A DNA stretch of 64,000 nt from Crossiella equi (GTDB lineage: Bacteria > Actinomycetota > Actinomycetes > Mycobacteriales > Pseudonocardiaceae), in assembly GCF_017876755.1 (NCBI RefSeq), contig NZ_JAGIOO010000001.1, positions 9,347,786-9,411,785 of the forward strand, given 5' to 3'. Under the pieces are notes generated by a model that saw only the letters and a program-made list of their open reading frames with translations, made no database searches and was not told the DNA's origin. Position 1 is the first letter of the stretch; each line of letters starts with the position of its first letter. The position numbers were made by a program, and so were the translations under genes. This document shows positions 9,496 to 17,824 of the stretch, in pieces.

Positions 9496-11016
9496 GTGGA
9501 TTCTATGGGCCGTGTCCCGCTGCGCGGGCCGAGCCGGGTGGCGCGGCGCCGTGCGGCCGGCATCCGGCGTGGCCGCCAGGCCTCCGTGCTGAGCACCCTG
9601 CTCGCGACCGTGCTGGTGGCCAGTGCGGTGGTCGCGCTCACTCCGCGCGTCGCGTCGGCTGCGACCGTTGACCCGAATGCCTCGTACGTGCTGGTCAACC
9701 GCAACAGTGGCAAGGCGATGGACGTCGCAGGTGCCGGCACCTCCGACGGGGCGGCGGTCCAGCAGTGGTCCCGCCACGACGGGGCCAACCAGCAGTGGCA
9801 GTTCGTGGACTCCGGCGGCGGCTACTACCGGATGAAGTCGAAGAACTCCGGCAAGGTCCTCGACGTGGCCGGCTTCTCGACCGCGGACGGCGGCAAGGTC
9901 CAGCAGTGGACGGACCTCAACGGGAGCAACCAGCAGTTCCGGCTCGCCGACTCCGACAACGGCTACCTGAGGTTGGTCAACCGCAACAGCGGCAAGGCCC
10001 TGGAGGTGACCGGAGGGTCGGCCGCGGACGGGGCGGCGGTCGTGCAGCACGGCGACCAGAACGGGGTCAACCAGCAGTGGCAGCTCGTCCGCGTGGGCGG
10101 CAACCCGGGGGCGTGTGCCCTTCCGTCGACCTACCGCTGGTCGTCGACGGGCCCGCTGGCGAACCCGAAACCGGGCTGGATCTCGCTCAAGGACTTCACC
10201 ACCGTCGTGCACAACGGCAAGCACCTGGTCTACGGGTCGACCGTCGACTCGACGGGGAAGCACTACGGCTCGATGAACTTCGGGCCGTTCACGAACTGGT
10301 CGGACATGGCCTCGGCCCCGCAGACCGCGATGAACATCGGCACCGTCGCGCCCACGTTGTTGTACTTCGCTCCGAAGAACATCTGGGTGCTCGCCTACCA
10401 GTGGGGCCCGACCACCTTCAGCTACCGGACCTCCAGCGATCCCACCAACGCCAACGGGTGGTCGGCGCCGCAGGAACTCTTCCGCGGGAACGTCCCCGGC
10501 GGCGGTGCCCTGGACCAGACGCTGATCGCCGACGACACGCACATGTACATGTTCTTCGCCGCTGACAACGGCAACATCTACCGTGCCAGCATGCCGATCG
10601 GGAACTTCCCGAGCAGCTTCGGCACCTCGTACACGACGATCATGACCGACACGAGGGAGAAGCTGTTCGAGGGGGTCGAGATCTACAAGGTCAAGGGCCA
10701 GAACCAGTACCTCATGATCGTCGAGGCGATGGGGGCCGGCGGCCGCTACTTCCGCTCGTTCACCTCCAACAGCCTCAGCGGGAACTGGACCCCGCAGGCC
10801 GCCACCGAGAGCAATCCGTTCGCCGGTAAGGCCAACAGCGGCGCCACCTGGAGCAACGACATCAGCCACGGCGACCTCGTGCGCACCAACCCCGACCAGA
10901 CCAAGACCATCGACCCCTGCAACCTCCAGTTCCTCTACCAAGGAATTCCCCCGGGCTCCGGGGGCCCGTACAACTCCCTGCCCTGGCGGCCGGCTGTGCT
11001 GACGCTGCAGCGCTGA
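9496..11016 (+). CDS. CBM13 (ricin-type) + GH62 alpha-L-arabinofuranosidase, secreted
   Basis: Debranching enzyme for arabinoxylan or arabinan. GTG 9496 follows AAGGAG. The long actinomycete leader (about 55 residues, RR-rich then hydrophobic, ending VASAA) is followed by a beta-trefoil CBM13 (about residues 57-195) with three repeats. Each repeat has a SGK-D/E-V core and a QQW-type end. The GH62 domain starts at TYRWSST near residue 211, with KDFTTV, QTLIADD and [10 protein letters not shown] giving the three active-site acids. The catalytic half is clearly related to the GH62 at 904-2028. The gene stands alone, between a LacI-type operator and a strong terminator. Confidence 0.95.
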   Translation: MDSMGRVPLRGPSRVARRRAAGIRRGRQASVLSTLLATVLVASAVVALTPRVASAATVDPNASYVLVNRNSGKAMDVAGAGTSDGAAVQQWSRHDGANQQWQFVDSGGGYYRMKSKNSGKVLDVAGFSTADGGKVQQWTDLNGSNQQFRLADSDNGYLRLVNRNSGKALEVTGGSAADGAAVVQHGDQNGVNQQWQLVRVGGNPGACALPSTYRWSSTGPLANPKPGWISLKDFTTVVHNGKHLVYGSTVDSTGKHYGSMNFGPFTNWSDMASAPQTAMNIGTVAPTLLYFAPKNIWVLAYQWGPTTFSYRTSSDPTNANGWSAPQELFRGNVPGGGALDQTLIADDTHMYMFFAADNGNIYRASMPIGNFPSSFGTSYTTIMTDTREKLFEGVEIYKVKGQNQYLMIVEAMGAGGRYFRSFTSNSLSGNWTPQAATESNPFAGKANSGATWSNDISHGDLVRTNPDQTKTIDPCNLQFLYQGIPPGSGGPYNSLPWRPAVLTLQR

Positions 11017-11044
11017 TCGCCTGACACGGGGCCATCTTCGACCA

Positions 11045-11081
11045 GGGCGGCGCCCTCACCCATCGAGTGAGGGCGCCGCCC
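11045..11081 (+). terminator. Perfect 15-bp hairpin after CBM13-GH62
   Basis: Arms 11045-11059 and 11067-11081 pair perfectly around a 7-base loop, followed by CGCCTTTCG. It starts 29 bases after the stop codon. Confidence 0.85.
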
Positions 11082-11400
11082 CGCCTTTCGGCATAGGTCG
11101 TGTCGCCGTGGCCTGGACAGCGCGATCGTGAACACCTCCGGCATCGGCAGCCGCCACGCCCGCCGAGCTGGCCAGGGCCGTGCTGCGCGAACAGGACCTG
11201 CAGCGCCGTGCGGCCCGGCGCGCGGCCTGGATGGCACCAGGCCCGGTGTCCAAGCCCGCCCCGCCGATCACCGTGGTCCGAGCGGGCCTGCCCGGTTCGG
11301 GCTCGAGCAGGCGCTGACGCCCGGAGCTTGGCACCCGATCCGGTGATGGCACAAATACGCGAGCTCGCCAGAGTTGTGGGGGGTCGTTCAGGTCCAGCCC
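11082..11400. other. Stretch with only a possible decayed gene tail
   Basis: No confident gene. One plus-strand frame (about 11150-11317) reads like the end of a real protein: it begins TPAELARAVLREQDLQRRAA and stops after GLPGSGSSRR. It has no start, ribosome site or recognisable family, so it is at most a remnant. Confidence 0.35.
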
Positions 11401-11726
11401 CTATGCGTGGTGCGCCTTCTCGAACTCTTCGATGACGTGTGTCGGGATGCGGCCGCGGTCAGGGAGTTCCCCTCCCGTTTGGACTTGGCCCAGTCCCGGA
11501 TGGCCTTGGTCTGTTCCTGACGGGACCGCAGGCCGGCCGCATCCGCACCTGGGCACGCCGAAGACTGTCGTGGCGCTTCGACCTGCACCCTTGTCCTGGG
11601 TTTTCTGTTGCCCCGCACGAAGACCATCGACGATCCCGCGTCGACCGCGATCAGCAGAGGCAGAAGCCGTTGCGCATCTGCCGTCAGCGACGGCGAGTCG
11701 AGCCTTGAGCTTGGCACGCGGTTCAT
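11401..11726 (-). pseudogene. Decayed Lsr2-like nucleoid protein gene
   Basis: Lsr2 is the actinobacterial H-NS-like silencer of AT-rich DNA. Its C-terminal DNA-binding motif is present but split over two frames: RSRQEQTKAIRDWAKSKREG in one and LPDRGRIPTHVIEEFEKAHH in the next, which together match the Lsr2 tail (REQ-AIRxWA...RGRIPxxVxExY). A frameshift at about 11465 separates them. Upstream, only weak traces of the N-terminal dimerisation domain remain (VDAGSSMVF). It is probably dead, and lies tail-to-tail with the terminator of the CBM13-GH62 gene. Confidence 0.6.
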
Positions 11727-11790
11727 GCTGGTCGGGGCGCTCGCTCATACGGTGGAAGCACGGTGACGTGTGCACACCGAGCCTGTCTTT

Positions 11791-12165
11791 TCAGGGCTTC
11801 GGGTCGGTGGTGTGGGTGTGACGGTGGTGGACGTAGTCGCTGGTGTGTTGTTCGGCCCAGTCCTGCAGGTGTTGCAGCGCTGAGGTGACGCCGCGGGCGA
11901 GGTCGGTCAGGGCGTACTGCACCGTCGGGGGGCGGCTCGTGTGCACGATGCGGGTGATCAGTCCACCGGCTTCGAGGTCGCGCAGGGTCTGCGCGAGCAT
12001 CTTGTCGCTGACGCCGCCGGCGCGCCGGCGCAGCTCGGACCAGCGTTGCGGGCCGTCTATGAGGTCGACCAGGACCAGGGCGGCCCACCGGGCGGTGACC
12101 AGGGCGAACAGCTGCCTGCCGGGGCAGGCGGGATCGCGGACATTGCCTCGCGTGCTTTCCTGCAT
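11791..12165 (-). CDS. HxlR-family winged-helix regulator
   Basis: One-domain transcription factor of 124 aa, usual for HxlR. After a short N-terminus with CPGRQ (a cysteine at the position often used for redox or electrophile sensing), the winged helix reads RWAALVLVDLIDGPQRWSEL, RRAGGVSDKMLAQTLRDLE and GLITRIVHTSRPPTVQYALT. ATG 12165 follows AGGTGAGG. It is divergent from the MBL-fold gene at 12256 with a 90-bp shared promoter region, so it most likely represses itself and that gene. Confidence 0.92.
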   Translation of the reverse strand: MQESTRGNVRDPACPGRQLFALVTARWAALVLVDLIDGPQRWSELRRRAGGVSDKMLAQTLRDLEAGGLITRIVHTSRPPTVQYALTDLARGVTSALQHLQDWAEQHTSDYVHHRHTHTTDPKP

Positions 12166-12255
12166 GTGCTCACCTCACCTGAAGGTATGTACTTCCCTAG
12201 AGAAAGTTACTCGGTCAGAGTGAGTGAACCAACCGCTGATCGTCAAGGAGTACCT
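12166..12255. promoter_or_regulatory. Divergent promoter/operator of HxlR and MBL-fold genes
   Basis: The 90-bp gap is AT-richer than its flanks. GAAGGTATGTACTTCC (12180-12195) is an imperfect palindrome, and GTATGTAC...AGTTAC forms a second, wider inverted repeat. HxlR proteins bind such short dyads between divergent genes. Position supports autoregulation; the exact operator is inferred. Confidence 0.5.
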
Positions 12256-13068
12256 GTGGTAACCGACGTTGCCGTGACCCGCGCCGCGAGCACCGTGACG
12301 GTGCTCGGCGGCCCCACCGCACTGATCCATCTGGCCGGCTGGACGCTGCTGACCGACCCGACCTTCGACGCCGCCGGCACCGAGTACCAGGACGGCCCGG
12401 TCATGGTGCGCAAGACCGCTGACCCGGCGCTGAAGCCCTCACAGCTGCCCGCCCTCGACGCCGTCCTGGTCAGCCACACCGGGCACCTGGACAACCTCGA
12501 CACCGCCGGGCGTACGGTGGCCTCCGGTGCGTCGGAGGTGTTCACGACCGTCGCCGGCGCCGAGGATCTCGGGGGCGCAGCCGTCGGCCTGGAGCCCTGG
12601 CAGACCCGGACCCTGTCGAAGCCGGGCCGCGCGCCGCTGAACATCACCGCGGTCCCCGCCCGCCACGGTCCCGTCGGCACCGAGGCCATCACTGGTCCGG
12701 TCACCGGCTTCCTCCTGCACACCGATGACGACTCGGCACCGACGGTGTACGTCTCCGGTGACACCGTCGACCTGGACGCGATGAGCACCCTGGCCGACCG
12801 GTACCGCGTAGACGTGGCGCTGCTGCACCTGGGCGCGGCCGGCTTCGAGGCATTCGGTGACATACGACTGTCACTGACCGCGGGCCAGGCCGTCGAGGCC
12901 CGCCGCCTGCTCGGCAACCCCCTCGTGGTGGCCGTGCACGCCGAGGGCTGGGCGCACTACACCGAAGACCGCAACCACGTCCAGCAGACCTTCGACGCCG
13001 CCGGCGCCCCGCTGCACTGGCCCACCTTGGGGCGGGCCGTCACCCTGCCGGACCCGCACACCCGCTGA
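12256..13068 (+). CDS. MBL-fold hydrolase (UlaG-like) with altered metal motif
   Basis: Predicted cytosolic metallo-beta-lactamase-fold protein of 270 aa. GTG 12256 follows AAGGAG. The fold is recognisable from the start VTVLGGPTALIHLAGWTLLTDPTFD, DAVLVSHTGHLDNLD, the RHGP segment, VYVSGDTV and VVAVHAEGWAHYTE. In relatives the first motif is HxHxDN/H; here it is HTGHLDN, so the second ligand has become Gly-His with a one-residue shift. Metal binding may be changed or partial. It is divergent from the HxlR regulator; such pairs often deal with reactive small molecules. The substrate is unknown. Confidence 0.8.
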   Translation: MVTDVAVTRAASTVTVLGGPTALIHLAGWTLLTDPTFDAAGTEYQDGPVMVRKTADPALKPSQLPALDAVLVSHTGHLDNLDTAGRTVASGASEVFTTVAGAEDLGGAAVGLEPWQTRTLSKPGRAPLNITAVPARHGPVGTEAITGPVTGFLLHTDDDSAPTVYVSGDTVDLDAMSTLADRYRVDVALLHLGAAGFEAFGDIRLSLTAGQAVEARRLLGNPLVVAVHAEGWAHYTEDRNHVQQTFDAAGAPLHWPTLGRAVTLPDPHTR

Positions 13069-13223
13069 CACCTCACCCAGGGCCGCCGCCGGCGCACCAG
13101 CCCGACCCTCCAAGCCGACGAGACGCGGGAGCGGGCCGCGGTCACCGCACGGTCAATGGCTCACGCAGATCGGCCTGTAGCCGACCCGCCAGTCCGCAAC
13201 GAAGAAACGAAAAAGGAAAGAAC

Positions 13224-13574
13224 ATGACACCGGAAGTCGTGCACGAGCGCTTCGCCCAGTACCTCAAGGACCAGGACCTCGACGGACTGGGGTCCCTGTT
13301 CGACGAAGACGCCATGTTCGTACCGGGACCGGGACAGCAGCCGGTCTACGGCAGGGAAAGCATCAAGGAAGCGCTGAAGCCCTACCTCGCCTCGCCCGGC
13401 ACCATGGAGGTGAAGGCCACGTCGGTCCATCAGAACGGCGACCTGGCGATGGTCCAGCCGTCCTGGCAGATCACGAGCGAGAGCGGCACTGTGGCAGGAA
13501 AGGCAGTCGAGGTGATGAGGAGGACCAGCGAGGGGGACTGGGTCTACATCATCGACAACCCCTACGGCGTCTGA
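13224..13574 (+). CDS. SnoaL/NTF2-like small protein
   Basis: Cone-shaped NTF2-like fold of 116 aa: helix (VVHERFAQYLKDQDLDGLGS), then LFDEDAMFVPGPGQQPVYGR, then beta strands ending WVYIIDNPYGV. The family includes ketosteroid-isomerase-like enzymes and many uncharacterised hydrolase-like proteins. ATG 13224 follows GGAAAGAAC. It lies 155 bp after the MBL-fold gene and may be co-transcribed and HxlR-controlled. Function is not assignable. Confidence 0.85.
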   Translation: MTPEVVHERFAQYLKDQDLDGLGSLFDEDAMFVPGPGQQPVYGRESIKEALKPYLASPGTMEVKATSVHQNGDLAMVQPSWQITSESGTVAGKAVEVMRRTSEGDWVYIIDNPYGV

Positions 13575-13622
13575 TTCTCGTCATCCTCAAATCACCGTCG
13601 GGCGACGGAACCTCGTCACCGC

Positions 13623-13661
13623 AGTGGCGGCCGTATCGACTTTCTCGATGCGGCCGCCGCT
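13623..13661. terminator. Bidirectional hairpin between converging genes
   Basis: TGGCGGCCG-T-ATCGA pairs with TCGAT-G-CGGCCGCCG around a 5-base loop holding TTT. It lies between the end of the SnoaL-like gene (+) and the end of the decayed gene on the minus strand. Confidence 0.75.
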
Positions 13662-14070
13662 TGCTTCCCGGCTTCGGTGACACGGTCATGATCCAGTGTG
13701 GTCCGGGCGCAGTTGGCTGAGGGGAGGGTGAGCAGGTCGGTGCCGGCGAAATCCAGGCGGGCACCGGCTGTCACGGCGCCGAGGAAGGGGGTGGCGGTGA
13801 ACCGCCGGTACAGCAGTGCTTCGTCAGCGCCGACCGGGGTGAGTCGTTCGATGGTGTGCCGGCTGTCGGGAAACGCCGCATCCAGTGCGGCCAGCAGCAT
13901 GACAAGGACGTCGCGGTCGCTGGCTTCGTCGCTGAAGCCTGCGGGGCGGGTTGTGGTCGTGGAAGTCCTCGGCCAGGTGGGCCTGTACGTTCGTTCCGGC
14001 AAGAGGTTCGTAGGACACGTGTCGGCCGACGTGGTCGGTGAAGGTCTGGGCGAGGTCGGGACCCCGTGAT
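13640..14070 (-). pseudogene. Frameshifted SnoaL-like ester cyclase
   Basis: The minus-strand reading has the family's N-terminal part in one frame (VQAHLAEDFHDHNPP, about 13950-13910). Its remainder is in another frame: GFSDEASDRDVLVMLL, AALDAAFPDSRHTIERL, then FLGAVTAGARLDFAGTDLL, ending near 13640. The shift is near 13935. The pattern (DHNP, then FPD, then GTD) is that of SnoaL-like polyketide/ester cyclases. No good start is visible. It is unlikely to make a working protein. Confidence 0.65.
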
Positions 14071-14212
14071 CCCTGGTTGCTGTCCCACGGCGATCGTGCC
14101 GGTGATGTCGGGGCGATCGAAGAGAGCAGGGTCGCGCTGCCCGTGTCACTGCCGCGGCGTGCTCAGCCTCATGGTTGTGGCCACCGGCGTGACCACAACC
14201 ACTCACAACTCC

Positions 14213-15946
14213 TCAGCCGGTGCGAACGAGTGACAGCGCGTCGGCGAAGAGGTAACCGTTACCGCTGGCCGCCCGGATGGTGACAGTGGCGGTTCCCGCA
14301 GCCAGCGGGATGTTCGCGAGCTCGCGGCGGGTCCAGCCGCCCGATGCCGGGATGTTGAGCGTCCGCGAGGTGCCGGCCGCGTCGGTGACCGTCAGCTGCG
14401 CCGCGCTGAGCGATCCCGATGTCTTGGCGTGCAGGCCCAGTTTGTAGGTTCCGGCCGGAATCGTGATCCGCTGCCGCGCGCCTCCCGCGTAGGACGAGGT
14501 GGCGCCGATCCGCAGGCCGAAGCGGCTGCCGTTCGCGCCGCCGTTGATGTTGGTCACGATGTTGCTCGCCCCGGACTCGCGGAAGTTCGTCCATCCGGTC
14601 AGCGTCGAGGCGATGACCCGGTCGGCCTGGAAGTCGGGGTTGAGCACGTAGTTGTTCGCCGGCCCGACCCTCCATTCACCGGTGGTGACGTTGAACTGCC
14701 ACTGGCTGACCGAGTGGAACTGCGGCCGCGCACCGGTCTTGGTGATCGGCACCCACTGGTTGTAGCCGATGCCGTTCCAGGCGAAGTCGGCCCAGCGGTC
14801 GCCGGCGTAGATCACCGTGTTCTGCTTGGTGCCCTTGACCGTCACGAAGAACCCGGTCTGGGTCACGTGGCTGTAGTCCATCTCGGTGCCGGGGAGGACG
14901 TACTCGCTGCTGTAGGAGCCCTGGATGTTGCTGCTGGTCGACTCGTTGACGTAGTTGACCGAGGTGTTCCAGCCGTGCAGGTCCGACGCGGCGTGGTAGT
15001 ACTTGCCGTCGAGCTTGAACATGGCGTTGCCCTCGCGACCGGAGCCGCGGCGGATCTCCACGGCCGGCTCGATCCGCAGCGAGTCGGACTCCCGGAACTT
15101 GGCCACGAAGCCGCGCGACCGTCCTTCGCGGTTGGAGAAGATCAGGTAGTCCTTGCCGTTGTCGTCGGTGAAGACGGTCTGGTCACCGGTGCCGGTCGTG
15201 GGGGAGTTGACGACCTGCGTCTGGAAGTAGCCGTAGTCGAACGTGTCGGTCGGAGAGTCGCCCTGCAGGAGCAGAACACCGTGTCCGCCGCGACCGGTGT
15301 GCCACATCTGCACGGCCAGCACGTACTTGCCGGTGTTCTCGTTGTACGACACACCGAGACGTCCGACCCAGCCCGCACCACCGAGGTTCGCGCCGTTGCC
15401 CACGCCGGTGGACCGCGTCGCGACCCGGTTCTCGAACTTCCAGTTCACCAGGTCCTTCGACGAGTACACCGGGATCGACACGAACTGCACGTTGCCGTCG
15501 TACTTGCGCGTCGGGTTGGCGCGGTAGAGCTCGGCGCCCGTGTAGTGCACGCCGTACCAGTAGTAGGTGTCGCCGAACTTGAAGACACCGCCGCCCTGCG
15601 AGTAGATCGGGTTGCCACTGGTGTCGTTCCAGAACGTGTTGTTCGTGATGGTCTCGAACGTGCCCTCGTCCGCGGTCTTCAGGTCGCCTGCGGTGTTCAT
15701 CAGCGCCGTCTTCGCCACGGCGACCTCCGAAGTGGTGGCCGACCGGTTGTTCGCGACCTCGGCCGCCGAGGTCAGCGCCTTGGCGAAGGGTGCCCAGGAA
15801 TCGGCCGTGTACTTGGTGGGCACGCGCGTCTGGTAGTCCGCGACCAGGTACTCGAGCCCACGATCCAGTGGCTTCGCCGCAGCGGGGAGCGGTATCAGTG
15901 TCGCCGCCACCACTACCGCAGCAGTAACCAGTTTCCAGTACCTCAC
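14213..15946 (-). CDS. GH43 galactan/arabinan-type hydrolase with N-terminal FIVAR and C-terminal CBM-like domain
   Basis: Secreted enzyme of 577 aa. GTG 15946 has GGAAGGTGA just upstream and begins the signal peptide RYWKLVTAAVVVAATL; an ATG 15 bp earlier is less well placed. Residues about 35-105 form a three-helix FIVAR unit (YLVADYQTRVPTKYT...TALMNTAGDL). The five-bladed GH43 domain follows, with GGGVFKFGDTYYWYGVHY, VYSSKDLVNWKFE and GREGNAMFKLDGKYY, of the subfamily that includes exo-1,3-galactanases. The last 140 residues (NYVLNPDFQADR...ADALSLVRTG) look like a CBM4/16-type jelly-roll. It starts 4 bp after the PL9 gene ends. Confidence 0.85.
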   Translation of the reverse strand: MRYWKLVTAAVVVAATLIPLPAAAKPLDRGLEYLVADYQTRVPTKYTADSWAPFAKALTSAAEVANNRSATTSEVAVAKTALMNTAGDLKTADEGTFETITNNTFWNDTSGNPIYSQGGGVFKFGDTYYWYGVHYTGAELYRANPTRKYDGNVQFVSIPVYSSKDLVNWKFENRVATRSTGVGNGANLGGAGWVGRLGVSYNENTGKYVLAVQMWHTGRGGHGVLLLQGDSPTDTFDYGYFQTQVVNSPTTGTGDQTVFTDDNGKDYLIFSNREGRSRGFVAKFRESDSLRIEPAVEIRRGSGREGNAMFKLDGKYYHAASDLHGWNTSVNYVNESTSSNIQGSYSSEYVLPGTEMDYSHVTQTGFFVTVKGTKQNTVIYAGDRWADFAWNGIGYNQWVPITKTGARPQFHSVSQWQFNVTTGEWRVGPANNYVLNPDFQADRVIASTLTGWTNFRESGASNIVTNINGGANGSRFGLRIGATSSYAGGARQRITIPAGTYKLGLHAKTSGSLSAAQLTVTDAAGTSRTLNIPASGGWTRRELANIPLAAGTATVTIRAASGNGYLFADALSLVRTG

Positions 15947-15950
15947 GATG

Positions 15951-17285
15951 TCACCTTCCATCACTCTCGAAGGCGCCGAGGTCCGGCGCACTCCCGCTGT
16001 GGGGCAGGCCCACGTTGGTGCCTTTGTCGATCAACGCGCTGTTCGCGGCGAGGCGGAGGTGCGGCAGCACGGGCAGGCTGCCGTCGGCCTGGCGCAGTGC
16101 GTCCCAGCCGGATGTCGACACACTCCGGAACTGCGCGTCCGACAACGGAACACCAAGGTCCCAGGAGTTGTGCGAAGCCGTGGTGCCGTTCATGTTCGCC
16201 AGCAACGTGCCGGTGTAGGCGATGTTGTTGCGCAGGTTGCCGCGGCCGACGGCCGCGCCGCTGGAGTTGATGCCCCGCATGTCGAAGTCGGGGCGGTTGC
16301 CGTAGCTGGTGTTGTTGAAGTAGTCGTTGGCCACGGGGTGGTGGTTGGAGTAGAAGCCCGCGGCCTTGTTGTTGAACGCCAACGAGAAGCGCACGGTGTG
16401 CTTCACCGCCCCGGCGTCGAACTCACGACCGAAGCCACCCATCTTGAACCCGGCACCGTTTCCTGCACTCGTCGTCGTCCCCGGCACGTAACCGTTGCGC
16501 CAGGACCAGGAGTTCTCGATGAGCACCGGCGAGTAGGTCGAGATGAGGTCGAACCCGTCGTCGGCGTTCCACCACGAGCGGCAGCCGCGGAACACGTTCG
16601 CGGACCGTCCGGCGGGCGTGTAGTGCGAACCGAACCCGTCGGCGTTCTCGCCCGGCCGGTCGCTGCTGTGCAGGTCGTAGTTGTCGTGAGCGTCCGAGTT
16701 GAGGACGAGATTGCCGCCCCCGCCGTTGATGAACAGGCCGGTACCCATGTGGTGATGGGTGTCGATCCGCTCGAAGACGTTGTTGCTGCCGGAGATCCAG
16801 AGTCCCCAGGACTCGGCGTTGCGGTTGTTGTTCTGCGGTACGCCGGTGACCTCCAGACCCTTGAGGTGGAGCCAGCTGCCGGTGACACTGAAGCCCTTGA
16901 TGCGGCAGTCGTCCTTCATCCGCGAGAAGTCGAAGACCGGCTTCTCGCCAGGATGTGCCCAGTACCGGATCGGGTTGCCCGAACTGCCGCTCTTGTTCAG
17001 GGTGATCGCGTCGACCCTGGCCGTCTGGCCCGAACAGGAACTGTTAGCGCGGGTGTAGGCGTACCTGCCGCCCCGGAAGTAGACGGTGTCACCAGGTTTG
17101 GCGGCCGTCTGCGCACGCGTGATCGTGGCCCACGGCGCCGCCTGGGTGCCGGCCGCACTGTCATCTCCGTTGGGAGCCACGTAATAGACGCTCACGGCCG
17201 ATGCCGGACCGGCGGCGATCATGAGAGTGCTTGCCGTGATCACCGCGACCAGGACAGCGCGGGTCGCGTAGATTGTGTTCTTCAC
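15951..17285 (-). CDS. PL9-type right-handed beta-helix pectate lyase, secreted
   Basis: Predicted polysaccharide lyase for polygalacturonan-like backbones. GTG 17285 has AGGTGACG upstream; the signal peptide spans residues 1-29 (ending ASA-VS). The mature protein opens with VYYVAPNGDDSAAGTQAAPW, then parallel-helix coils with asparagine ladders (GLEVTGVPQNNNRN, GLWISGSNNVFERI). The PL9-like core ENADGFGS...GCRSWWNADDGFDLI carries the acidic calcium-site candidates. Length of 444 aa fits. It is sandwiched between a broken gene (17290-17784) and the GH43 gene with 4-bp gaps on both sides, so all are one operon. A pectin target agrees with CE12 nearby. Confidence 0.82.
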   Translation of the reverse strand: MKNTIYATRAVLVAVITASTLMIAAGPASAVSVYYVAPNGDDSAAGTQAAPWATITRAQTAAKPGDTVYFRGGRYAYTRANSSCSGQTARVDAITLNKSGSSGNPIRYWAHPGEKPVFDFSRMKDDCRIKGFSVTGSWLHLKGLEVTGVPQNNNRNAESWGLWISGSNNVFERIDTHHHMGTGLFINGGGGNLVLNSDAHDNYDLHSSDRPGENADGFGSHYTPAGRSANVFRGCRSWWNADDGFDLISTYSPVLIENSWSWRNGYVPGTTTSAGNGAGFKMGGFGREFDAGAVKHTVRFSLAFNNKAAGFYSNHHPVANDYFNNTSYGNRPDFDMRGINSSGAAVGRGNLRNNIAYTGTLLANMNGTTASHNSWDLGVPLSDAQFRSVSTSGWDALRQADGSLPVLPHLRLAANSALIDKGTNVGLPHSGSAPDLGAFESDGR

Positions 17286-17289
17286 TGCG

Positions 17290-17784
17290 TCACCTGCCGG
17301 GGTAAGTGATGTTCGGCCTGGGCGGTCGGCTCATGCCCGCGCCGAGGAAGTAGTCGACGTGGTGGGACTGCATGTATCCCTTGAGCGTCATGGCGTTGCG
17401 GTACGCGGGGTTGAGCGCCAGCGTGTACAACCTCGTGCTGGTCGGGTGGTTCGTGGTGAAGATGATCAGCTGGTTGAAGGTCACGTTGGTGTAGAGGGCT
17501 TCCTCACGCCAGTGGCCGAGGATGTCGCCGTAGAACGTGGGTTGCACGCTCTGGCTCGCGTCGACCGCGCCGTGGCTCGAGGTGACGAGCAGGCGTGGCA
17601 GGCTGTTGGTGGGCTTGGGGTTGTTCGGTCCCACGGGGACTGTGGGTCAAGCGGTCGCGTGTCGAGATCCTGACCTCCCTGCTGGGGTTGCATTCGCCAG
17701 ACCGGCACCGAACAGAGGCGCGCTGCCCGTGATCACTGCCGCAGCCGTGCCCAGCCTCAGGAAGGTGCGTTGTTGTATCGACAC
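17290..17784 (-). pseudogene. Broken exported protein: Tat leader followed by out-of-frame C-terminal part
   Basis: From GTG 17784 (ribosome site CAGGGAG) the peptide begins VSIQQRTFLRLGTAAAVITG, close to the leader of the hydrolase at 19422-20306, but it hits a stop after about 44 residues near 17650. The rest lies in another frame as about 114 residues (PKPTNSLPRLLVTSSHGAVD ... YFLGAGMSRPPRPNI), ending at 17290. The mature domain is not one I recognise. The catalytic core seems deleted, with only leader and tail kept. Whether the tail is still translated is unknown. Confidence 0.6.
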
Positions 17785-17824
17785 GACAACTCCCTGCAGG
17801 GAAAGGGTTGTGCGGAAAGGAGCC

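Noticed and set aside
9319-10941. 540-codon minus-strand frame opposite CBM13-GH62
   Set aside because: Shadow of the plus-strand gene, with no signal peptide, ribosome site or domain.
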